From: Oscillatoria sp. HE19RPO
Lineage (GTDB): Bacteria > Cyanobacteriota > Cyanobacteriia > Cyanobacteriales > Laspinemataceae
Assembly: GCF_024220515.1 (NCBI RefSeq)
Contig: NZ_JAMXOT010000132.1
Coordinates: 1 to 32,233 of the forward strand
Length of the DNA stretch: 32,233 bases
Direction: 5' to 3'
The notes beneath the pieces are model-generated. The model made no database searches. It had not been told where the DNA came from and saw nothing but the letters and a program-made list of their open reading frames with translations. Below, piece after piece: positions 6,289 through 13,044 of the stretch. Within the stretch, counting starts at the first letter, position 1; every line of letters starts with the position of its first letter. A program made the position numbers and the translations under genes.

Positions 6289-7356
6289 CTATTTTACAGA
6301 TAACCACTGATGTTCAAACCACAGATAAGCTTTAGCCTCTAGGTTACAAGGCGATCGCCAACTGATTTTAATGTGACTCAACCGGCGATCGAAAACCGTA
6401 AACCGTTCCCTCTGCTGCAAAAGCGAAGCCGCAATTAAATCCCTCGGCCACACTGCTGGTGAATTCGTTGGATGGCTTTGACCGGGCCAGTTTAATAATG
6501 CTTCTCTTTTTTCCCGTTCGCACAGTCCTAATTCTACCAAATAATCCAGTAAAATAGACCAGCGAGGTTCGCTTGGGGGTTGTTTGAAAAAAATACATTC
6601 TAAGCCTATTTGGGGATAAATTTTATTTCCCACATCCAGACAAACCGTGATGCGATCGCACAGCGCAAACAACTGCCTCATCAACGCTTCCAGTTCCGTC
6701 GTTTCCCCCTGCCAACCCACCGCTTGCAAATAGGGAATTAACCCATCCGGTGGCAAGCGTTTGACATTAACGCGCAACGCCGGAAAATTTCGGGAAAGCA
6801 TTGCGCCGATGTGACTGACAAACACGCTTTCCGGACAAGCACTAAAGCAGCGATCGAGATTGTCTTGCCACTCGCGCCAACCCGCTTTACCCAGGAGTAA
6901 ATCGAGAGATTTTTGGGCAATTGGATAGGTGGAAACCGCAGGCGATACCTCTTGCGGCAACCCGAAGAAAATCGCCGGTAGGGGCAGAAAATTTGAGCAA
7001 TTTTTAACATCAAACTCCAGCCAAATTTCCGGAATCGCCTCAATACTGGATTGCCACGATTCCAAAAAATCCTGCAATTTCCCCCAACCAGAATCCACAG
7101 AAATGCCCTTATTGGCAATAGCAGCAGCCACAAATTCTCGCAATAACGCCAACTCTCTTTCTTCCCGAACAATGCACTGCTGCAAATCCACTTGGGGGGC
7201 ATTAGGATTGAGGCGACATTCAAACCCACCCCGCAGAATGGGCGCAAGATTGCCTGCCAAGGATTTTAAAGCCAAAACTGCATCGGATCCAACCAATGTT
7301 GGCATCAGATTCGGCAACAGGACATCCAGGGATTCAGTGAGGGGTGAAATGAGCAT
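6289..7356 (-). CDS. Unrecognised 355-aa protein coupled to a methyltransferase
   Basis: I do not recognise this family. The protein is soluble, with no signal peptide or transmembrane segment. Its second half alternates beta-strands that each end in a charged or aromatic residue: PEIWLEFDV, LRVNVKRL, ITVCLDVGNKIYPQIGLECI, HIKISW and AKAYLWFEHQW, with helices between. PRWSILLDYLVELGLCEREK and the GQSHPTNSP loop look conserved in character. Such repeated strand-helix units would suit a barrel or ABBA-like enzyme, but no catalytic motif confirms that. It lies 9 bp upstream of the methyltransferase gene and 18 bp downstream of a Uma2 gene, so it is in a - strand operon. An enzyme acting on the same substrate as the methyltransferase is the simplest guess. 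Confidence 0.8.
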   Translation of the reverse strand: MLISPLTESLDVLLPNLMPTLVGSDAVLALKSLAGNLAPILRGGFECRLNPNAPQVDLQQCIVREERELALLREFVAAAIANKGISVDSGWGKLQDFLESWQSSIEAIPEIWLEFDVKNCSNFLPLPAIFFGLPQEVSPAVSTYPIAQKSLDLLLGKAGWREWQDNLDRCFSACPESVFVSHIGAMLSRNFPALRVNVKRLPPDGLIPYLQAVGWQGETTELEALMRQLFALCDRITVCLDVGNKIYPQIGLECIFFKQPPSEPRWSILLDYLVELGLCEREKREALLNWPGQSHPTNSPAVWPRDLIAASLLQQRERFTVFDRRLSHIKISWRSPCNLEAKAYLWFEHQWLSVK

Positions 7357-7374
7357 CAGTGTCGATTTTTTCCC

Positions 7375-7935
7375 TCAAATAGCAAAAATGTCCGACACGG
7401 GAATTGAAATATCGGAAAAGGCTAAAGGAGAAACGGTTTCTGACGCGGAAAACTCGCGCTGTTGTCGATAGTCTTCGGCTTCAGGAAAACGATAAACGAT
7501 TAATTTTCGAGCGTTAATATCCACAACCCAGTATTCCGGTATTTTTTCTTGAGAATAGAGTGCTTTTTTGGTTGAAATATCGTAACTGCGAGTGGCTTTG
7601 GACACTTCAACGAGAAGTTCGATATTTTCAGGAAAGGGGTGATGGTCGATGTATTGCGATCGCGGGAGTTTGGCAACCACGATATCCGGTTCTGGTTCGG
7701 AGTTAGATAGTGCGATCGGTTTATTTTCTCGGACATACGCCCGTCCGACGGTTAACCGTTCCAGTATTTTTGCCAAATTTTCTTCAAAATAAGCGTGTTC
7801 TGTGCCTTCAGGAGATATTTCTAAGATGAGTCCGTCTATCAATTCGAGGCGACGTTCTTTCAGAATGCCGCATTCTACCATTTGATGGTATTCTTCCACA
7901 GTGAAATGGGCAATTTTTGGGGATATGACAGCCAT
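7375..7935 (-). CDS. Uma2-family (DUF820) PD-(D/E)XK-like protein
   Basis: This 186-aa protein belongs to the Uma2 family, a restriction-endonuclease-fold group that is hugely expanded in cyanobacteria and has no settled role. The fold markers are FTVEEYHQMVECG and LELIDGLILEISP at the N-terminus, EPEPDIVV, then ELLVEVSKATRSYDISTKKALYSQEKIPEYWVVD, which holds the E-V-S...K active-site pattern. I chose the ATG at 7935 because GGAGG lies 7 bases upstream. A longer frame to 8019 would start in sequence that does not resemble the family. Confidence 0.88.
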   Translation of the reverse strand: MAVISPKIAHFTVEEYHQMVECGILKERRLELIDGLILEISPEGTEHAYFEENLAKILERLTVGRAYVRENKPIALSNSEPEPDIVVAKLPRSQYIDHHPFPENIELLVEVSKATRSYDISTKKALYSQEKIPEYWVVDINARKLIVYRFPEAEDYRQQREFSASETVSPLAFSDISIPVSDIFAI

Positions 7936-8019
7936 CAATTCCTCCGTTTTTTTCGCAACTGAAAATATGGCAAGGGCGTCAGCAAAGCTCCCCCATTTCT
8001 GGGTAGCGCCAAACACCAA

Positions 8020-8434
8020 CAGTCCCTACAGCCTACACCCATAGTCGAGTCAAGCCGATCGCTTTGCCAAGCCTCTGTGCTTCTGAAAATCGCCCCGCCT
8101 CCGCCAAAAAAGTGCTAGAATAGAGGGATATAATACCATTTTTCATGCATTCGTGTTATGGCTCCTTCCTGCTCCCCCTTTTTTAAGGGGGGCTGGGGGG
8201 GATCCCAAATCTAAAATTTTTATAGAAAAATGGTATAAACATCATAGCTGAAAACGTTGTAAGTAGGTGAACGTAAATAAAGTCAACATGAGACCTAACC
8301 CCCCAGCCCCCTTCCCTAAAAGGGAAGGGGGAGTATCAAAGCCCCTCCCCTTTTAGGGGAGGGGTTTGGGGAGAGGTCGGTATCGCATTTTAATTATGTC
8401 CATCTACTTAAATAAATTGAGGATTTAAAGCTCA
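8020..8434. other. Intergenic region rich in palindromic repeats
   Basis: No gene is visible. The first 100 bp carry scattered GATCGC sites. A short inverted-repeat element lies at 8133-8236 (listed separately). At 8291-8376 there are two C/G-rich palindromes (CCCCCAGCCCCCTTCCCTAA and the following CCCCTCCCCTTTTAGGGGAG) of the type common between cyanobacterial genes. The region separates two divergent Uma2 genes and must hold their promoters. Confidence 0.6.
8133..8236. repeat. MITE-like element with 12-bp terminal inverted repeats
   Basis: ATACCATTTTTC at 8133-8144 and GAAAAATGGTAT at 8225-8236 are perfect 12-bp inverted repeats enclosing about 80 bp. Inside is a CTCCCCCTTTTTTAAGGGG palindrome followed by a G-run. 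Each end is flanked by TA-rich sequence (TATA before, AAAC after). It is non-coding. The size and structure suit a miniature inverted-repeat element, though no target duplication is certain. Confidence 0.55.
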
Positions 8435-9001
8435 GTGACCAGCAGCATTACTCAATCCTTGACGATTGAAGAATTTTTGAAGCTTCCAGAGACCAAACCT
8501 GCGAGCGAATATATTAACGGCGATATCGTACAAAAACCAATGCCAAAAGGAAAGCATAGCCGATTGCAACTTAGGCTTTGTAACAGTATTAATCTCATCG
8601 CCGAACCCCCGCAAATTGCTTGTGCTTTTCCCGAATTACGCTGTAGTTTTGGCATCCGCTCTATTGTCCCCGATATCGCTGTTTTTTTCTGGTCGAGAAT
8701 CCCATTTGATGCTGACGGGGAAGTTCCCAATGACTTTTTATTCTCCCCGGATTGGGCCATTGAAATTCTCTCACCGGAACAAAGTTCAAATCGGGTGATT
8801 GGCAATCTTCTCTATTGCTTGGAGAATGGTTGTCAGTTAGGGTGGTTAATCGATCCAGCCGATCGCTCTATTTTAGTTTTCCGCCCAGAACTCCCACCAT
8901 TACTTTTGCGAGGTAGCGATCGGCCACCCGTTCTAGAGTCTATTGATTTAGAGCTAACGGTGGATGGGATTTTTGAGTGGCTGAAAATGACGAGGAATTA
9001 A
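8435..9001 (+). CDS. Uma2-family (DUF820) PD-(D/E)XK-like protein
   Basis: This 188-aa second Uma2 protein is divergent from the one at 7375. It has the fold markers SLTIEEFLKLPETKPASEYI at the N-terminus, GDIVQKPMPKGKHSRLQ with the characteristic PMP-K-H loop, IVPDIAVFFW, and PDWAIEILSPEQSSNRVIGNLLYCLENG as the active-site segment, where the usual Lys of the S-x-K run is replaced by neighbours. It starts at GTG (8435) with GAGGA 11 bases upstream; no ATG fits the family start. It ends 26 bp before the stop of the converging lasso kinase gene. There is no evident role in the lasso pathway. Confidence 0.85.
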   Translation: MTSSITQSLTIEEFLKLPETKPASEYINGDIVQKPMPKGKHSRLQLRLCNSINLIAEPPQIACAFPELRCSFGIRSIVPDIAVFFWSRIPFDADGEVPNDFLFSPDWAIEILSPEQSSNRVIGNLLYCLENGCQLGWLIDPADRSILVFRPELPPLLLRGSDRPPVLESIDLELTVDGIFEWLKMTRN

Positions 9002-9026
9002 ACCAAATTAGCATTCCCCTACCGCT

Positions 9027-10046
9027 TTAACGAAGCAATGCCGAACTGACGATACCGGCTACATCTTTCACGATCGCATCGCACAGTTGGGGTAATGCCT
9101 CCAAACTATCGCTGCGAGTTATTTTTCGCACTGGTACTGTCGTAGCAACGCGACTCAAAGCGGCAAACTCTCGCGCTTGCTTATCCATATCTAAGTTGAA
9201 AAAGCTTACCGATCGCTGTGCCATCAACCTCATAGCCGCCATTGCCGGGGGAATGGGTTCTACAGTGGGTTTGGCTAACCCCGGTTGTCGGGGTTCGAGA
9301 ACGTAAATCGCGGCTAAAGGCAAAGGTTCGCCTTGAAACTGCCATCGGGGGGTACTGCTTGCACTGAGCGCAGTCGAACCGCTATTATCCCTTAAATCCA
9401 CAAAGCGTTTCTCGGAAAAGCTGAACACTCGCGGCAAATCCGACTCCGATCCGTACAGAGCATTAATGGTTTTAGGCCATAATCGGATGCGCGGATATCC
9501 CGGTTGGACGAAGAAATACTCTGCGCGACTGCAAACAACGGCAATATCATCAGAAAGAATCGCATATCCCCGACTCGCCAGAGTCGCTGCAGTGGTGGAT
9601 TTACCGGCTCCACTCTCCCCCACAATCGCGATCGCTTGCCCACCGATTCCCACCACGCAAGCATGAAGGCAAAGCGTACCCCGCAATCGCAAAGCACAAG
9701 CCAAAGCCGGCCCTAATAACATGGCAGTGATTTCTTCGATTACCGAACGCTCCCAACTTACGAAGATATGACTGCCCTCAGAGTCAATCTCGAAATCAAT
9801 TTGTCCGTCCCCGCGAAACCAGAGATGGAAATAAGTCCCGTCTTCTTTGGAGATTAAATTAACTCCAGAGGAAAACTCCTCTACATCTGGTGACGGCAGT
9901 TCAAACACTCCATTTAATTCCACCCAAATATCCACGGTTGCATCAGCCTTGGCAGGCATCAAACCCGGTAGAGGGTGGTTCGCTTCTAGCGTTAAGCCAT
10001 AAGCTGTGTATTGATAAAGCTTACTCAGTCCAGCCAAACTACTCAT
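9027..10046 (-). CDS. Lasso-peptide HPr-kinase-like Ser kinase
   Basis: This 339-aa protein resembles the C-terminal catalytic domain of HPr kinase/phosphorylase. It has a P-loop GESGAGKST at residues 143-151, an upstream LHACVVGIGG strand pair, and SDDIAVV at 165-171 with the acidic pair that would hold Mg2+. The first 110 residues form a variable beta-rich domain. Homologues in lasso clusters (ThcoK and PsmC types) phosphorylate the C-terminal Ser of the precursor. The adjacent precursor at 10255-10419 ends in Ser, consistent with this role. The order on the minus strand is cyclase, precursor, kinase, with a perfect hairpin between precursor and kinase that may lower kinase expression. The start is the ATG at 10046 with weak purine-rich AGAGAA upstream. 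Confidence 0.88.
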   Translation of the reverse strand: MSSLAGLSKLYQYTAYGLTLEANHPLPGLMPAKADATVDIWVELNGVFELPSPDVEEFSSGVNLISKEDGTYFHLWFRGDGQIDFEIDSEGSHIFVSWERSVIEEITAMLLGPALACALRLRGTLCLHACVVGIGGQAIAIVGESGAGKSTTAATLASRGYAILSDDIAVVCSRAEYFFVQPGYPRIRLWPKTINALYGSESDLPRVFSFSEKRFVDLRDNSGSTALSASSTPRWQFQGEPLPLAAIYVLEPRQPGLAKPTVEPIPPAMAAMRLMAQRSVSFFNLDMDKQAREFAALSRVATTVPVRKITRSDSLEALPQLCDAIVKDVAGIVSSALLR

Positions 10047-10215
10047 TTCTCTAGTTCAGGTTTGAGAGGGGATTAGCACCCCCTCATTTCCCAGTCTTTA
10101 TGCGCTTTAAAATTGTTTTTATAGCGGGTCTCATCTTGGCGATTTACAGAATTTTCTGGATTCGGTGTCTGCTTGAGAATCACAGATTAGGGCTACCTAC
10201 GTCAAGAATGAAACC

Positions 10216-10239
10216 CGCTCTCGCTTCAGAACGAGAGCG
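10216..10239 (-). terminator. Hairpin after the lasso precursor gene
   Basis: A perfect 8-bp stem (CGCTCTCG at 10216-10223, CGAGAGCG at 10232-10239) with an 8-nt loop lies 15 nt past the precursor stop codon in the precursor-to-kinase gap. On the minus strand no strong T-run follows (GGGTTTCATTC), so it is more likely a partial terminator or 3'-end stabiliser that raises precursor mRNA relative to kinase mRNA. Confidence 0.6.
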
Positions 10240-10254
10240 AAAAACTCATTTTAA

Positions 10255-10419
10255 TTACGAAACATAGATATTAGGAGATGCTCCCCCGCCATCACTAGGG
10301 TTGAAGGGGTTATTAACAGTCAGCGTCAGCTCGCTGACATTGCCAAATTTTCGCAGTTGAGGGCTGTGGTATGCTTTTTTGCTGGAAGAATTAATGTTGT
10401 TGGTAGATGCTTTAGACAT
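10255..10419 (-). CDS. Lasso peptide precursor (A peptide)
   Basis: This 54-aa peptide was found by reading the gap between cyclase and kinase. The leader contains YHSPQLRKFGNVSELTLTV (residues 17-35) with the conserved Tyr17, Pro20, Leu22 and Gly26 and a Thr near the end, which is the signature bound by PqqD-like B1 proteins. Taking Thr34 as the usual -2 Thr, the core is NNPFNPSDGGGASPNIYVS (19 residues). Asp43 then falls at core position 8, giving an 8-residue macrolactam ring closed to Asn1, a tail starting with GGG, and a C-terminal Ser for the kinase. Asn as residue 1 is less common than Gly, Ser or Cys. AGGAG lies 8-10 bp before the ATG. There are 66 bp from the upstream cyclase stop, so it is co-transcribed with it. 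Confidence 0.85.
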   Translation of the reverse strand: MSKASTNNINSSSKKAYHSPQLRKFGNVSELTLTVNNPFNPSDGGGASPNIYVS

Positions 10420-10485
10420 GGTTTTTTCTCCTAAATCGGGGTTTCAAATCAACGATAAAACTGGACTGAACTGAACTTCTGGACG

Positions 10486-12309
10486 CTATTGGTGGTGCAG
10501 CCAGTATGCCAGTTGCAGGGGTGGGATAGCCTGATTGTAACTGGCAGGGGTGAGTTCTCCCAAAGCTTGCAGTTTTTGCAACAGGGATTCAGTCTCCACA
10601 TAAGCGCTGAGGGCTGGCGTGGCTCCCAGTTCTACCATCCAAGGCTGAATCCCTCGCTGCTGCATTAAATTGTAATGAGCAAATCCTCGCAGGGGTGTTT
10701 TAGCTCGCCGTAACACCGCATCCGGCAACCGGCCTTTCATCGCTTCCCTGAGCAAAAATTTACTTTCAAACCAGGGGACGGGCGGCACCGACAGCAAGTA
10801 TAGCACCAAGCGCACATCGAAAAACGGAAAGCGAACTTTAAGGGGAAAACCCGTGAAGCCCGGATCCGACCAAGCAAATATATTCGACCACAAGGGAGCA
10901 AAAGTCATCCCGTAGCGGTCTGTGTGCGGTGTCGCGGTCAAGATTTCTTCCAGTCGCGCTTTCAAGTTGGCTCGTTCTGCGAAATCGGGGTTAAACCAAT
11001 CGGGAAAATTGATATCTTGAGAGCCTTGCTGCCCTCCTTTAAGCCAACGGCGCAACTGAGTCCGCAATCCCAACCGCGGCAGGCGACGAAAGGAGCGAAT
11101 GTAACCCAACGCATCCAGCATAAAATGCCCAACCCGACCGCTTTGTAGCAACTGATACCAGTAAGACGGCGATGGATAAAATGCCGGATCGCCGCCAAAC
11201 CCAGCCAGCAGAACTCGACTGTATCCAGCGATGCGCCGGTTAATCTCTACTTCAGCAATTTGGGTGGGAATGAGGAGGGGTTCGGGATAGAGATATTTTG
11301 GCCGTTCTGGAGGGGCTTGCTGGATGTAGTCTTCGGCTACTAGGTATTCAATTGGGAAGCCCGCCATCTGCGCGACTTGGGTGGCATAGTCTCCTTCGTC
11401 GTCGGTCAAAAGCTGCTTGTAGATAATCGTGTAAGCTCGAAAATCCACCGGCGAACCCGTTGCCGTCATTAACTGATAGGCAGTGGCGGCAATACTGGTG
11501 GAGTCCATGCCCCCGCTTAAGTGACTGCCAGCACTATTGGTTCGCAGTCTATCTGCAACCGCCCGGTCAAATAACTCCCGAAACTGCTCCACATATTCCG
11601 AGGGGTCTTGGTAACGCAGGTATTCTACCGCTTCCGGCAACTGCCAATAATGCCGGATCCTCATCTGACCTTCGCACCAAGTCAGACTGTGGGCGGGGGG
11701 CAACTTTTGGATATCGGCAAAAGTGGTGGTGGCGACATCCCTATTCATGCTAAACAGCAGGAAGTCGCCGATCGCCCCTTCGTTGAGCCTATCCGATACC
11801 TCCGGGTGCAACCTCAAGCCGTTGAGATGGTTGCTAAAAACCAAGCCGCTGCCAATTTGAGCGTAGTAAAAAGGCACCACCCCAAATTGGTCTCGGGCGC
11901 AAAATAAGCGCTGCTGCGGGCTATCCCAAATCCCAAAGGCAAAATCCCCACTCAGGTACTCCAGACAGGCTTCTCCCCAAGTGTGGTAGGCGTGCAACAC
12001 CAAGTCAACATCTGGCGTGGGATCCTCGATATGGCGACCCAGACCCCGTAGCTGGTGGATTAACTCGTCGCGTCGATCCAGGCGGATATCTCCAGCAATC
12101 CAAACTTCCCCCTCAAAACTGAGCGGTTGTCGTTCCGTTGCCGATTCCCAAGTGGTTCGCAAAAGGGCGTGACCGAACCCCACATGACCCTCATTCCAGA
12201 TATCCCGGGCGTCGGGGCAGACAGTTGCCATCAACTCGGTCATTTGCTGTAACAGGGTGGGGTCAATGGGTTGACCGTCGCCGTTGACAATTCCAACAAA
12301 ACCGCTCAT
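10486..12309 (-). CDS. Lasso cyclase (C protein, asparagine synthetase-like)
   Basis: This 607-aa enzyme adenylates the Asp/Glu side chain of the core and closes the macrolactam ring. The C-terminal synthetase domain carries the ATP-pyrophosphatase loop HLSGGMDSTS (SGGMDS at residues 265-270). The N-terminal class II amidotransferase domain is intact in length (GHVGFGHALLRT, SFEGEVWIAGDIRLDRRDEL, FAFGIWDSPQQRLFCARDQFG) but starts MSGFVG. The catalytic Cys2 of true asparagine synthetases is replaced by Ser, as expected for lasso cyclases, which do not need glutaminase activity. It is the first gene of the - strand unit cyclase-precursor-kinase. Only 38 bp separate its start from the divergent oxygenase gene. 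Confidence 0.95.
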   Translation of the reverse strand: MSGFVGIVNGDGQPIDPTLLQQMTELMATVCPDARDIWNEGHVGFGHALLRTTWESATERQPLSFEGEVWIAGDIRLDRRDELIHQLRGLGRHIEDPTPDVDLVLHAYHTWGEACLEYLSGDFAFGIWDSPQQRLFCARDQFGVVPFYYAQIGSGLVFSNHLNGLRLHPEVSDRLNEGAIGDFLLFSMNRDVATTTFADIQKLPPAHSLTWCEGQMRIRHYWQLPEAVEYLRYQDPSEYVEQFRELFDRAVADRLRTNSAGSHLSGGMDSTSIAATAYQLMTATGSPVDFRAYTIIYKQLLTDDEGDYATQVAQMAGFPIEYLVAEDYIQQAPPERPKYLYPEPLLIPTQIAEVEINRRIAGYSRVLLAGFGGDPAFYPSPSYWYQLLQSGRVGHFMLDALGYIRSFRRLPRLGLRTQLRRWLKGGQQGSQDINFPDWFNPDFAERANLKARLEEILTATPHTDRYGMTFAPLWSNIFAWSDPGFTGFPLKVRFPFFDVRLVLYLLSVPPVPWFESKFLLREAMKGRLPDAVLRRAKTPLRGFAHYNLMQQRGIQPWMVELGATPALSAYVETESLLQKLQALGELTPASYNQAIPPLQLAYWLHHQ

Positions 12310-12347
12310 AAAATCAATAAGATGCTTAAGTTAACCTAAAAAATGCC

Positions 12348-13010
12348 ATGTTAGACCAATTAACCCTATTCGAGCGTTTGGGGGTCTTCGTCATGCGAGA
12401 CTTCCTCGATCGCCAGCTTTGCCAGCAAATTTTAGCGGAGACTCGTCAAGCCAAGAAATTTCGACCGGGCGAAATCCACCTGGGCCAAGGAAAATCTGCA
12501 GTGGATGAAACCATTCGCAAGGTTGAGCAAACCAAATTGTCCCCATCCATCGTTGAAACAGTAGGCCAGAAACTCGGAGCGATTAAGCACCAATTGGAAG
12601 CAAAGTTTAAGGTGAAATTGGACGCTTGTCAAGGCCCTAACTTTTTATTCTACCGAAAAGGTGGCTGTTATCTCCCCCACAAGGATCGGGATTTTGGGAA
12701 GGATTACCAATATGTGAACCAAAGGCGACGAGTCTCTACGATAATTTTTGTCAACGGTGAAGGACAGACTGGAGATTGCGATTCTGCCAATATCGAGACC
12801 TATGAGGGCGGGGCATTAATGTTTTATGGTTTATTAAAAGATGAGAAAGCCGCTCGGTTGGGTTTGTCGCTCAATGGGCAACGGGGCTTGTTGATAGCTT
12901 TTGACAGCGCTATAGTGCATGAAGTCAAGCCCGTGACAGCGGGAGAGCGGTTGACGATTGTCAATTGGTTCTTGGGAGAAGAGGAATCAGAAAAGGGGAA
13001 GGGTTCCTAA
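12348..13010 (+). CDS. 2OG-Fe(II) dioxygenase (prolyl 4-hydroxylase-like)
   Basis: This 220-aa P4Hc-type oxygenase has the iron facial triad His111-x-Asp113 (in YLPHKDRD) and His191 (in SAIVHEVKPV), with Arg201 (GERLTIVNWF) as the 2-oxoglutarate carboxylate ligand. The rest is the double-stranded beta-helix with VSTIIFVNGEGQ and YEGGALMFYG. Known relatives hydroxylate Pro, Asp or other residues of peptides. It is divergently transcribed 38 bp from the cyclase and directly precedes the exporter, so it is a strong candidate tailoring enzyme. The predicted core contains three Pro, the ring-forming Asp and several Asn as possible targets. It starts at the ATG at 12348; the ATG at 12343 is out of frame. 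Confidence 0.9.
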   Translation: MLDQLTLFERLGVFVMRDFLDRQLCQQILAETRQAKKFRPGEIHLGQGKSAVDETIRKVEQTKLSPSIVETVGQKLGAIKHQLEAKFKVKLDACQGPNFLFYRKGGCYLPHKDRDFGKDYQYVNQRRRVSTIIFVNGEGQTGDCDSANIETYEGGALMFYGLLKDEKAARLGLSLNGQRGLLIAFDSAIVHEVKPVTAGERLTIVNWFLGEEESEKGKGS

Positions 13011-13044
13011 CTTGACCGGATTGCCAGGAGTGCGATCGCTCTCT

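Noticed and set aside
10255-10419. Lasso core starting at Thr33 (right after the first LTL)
   Set aside because: The only ring Asp would then be at core position 11, too large for the usual 7-9 residue ring; starting after Val35 places it at position 8.
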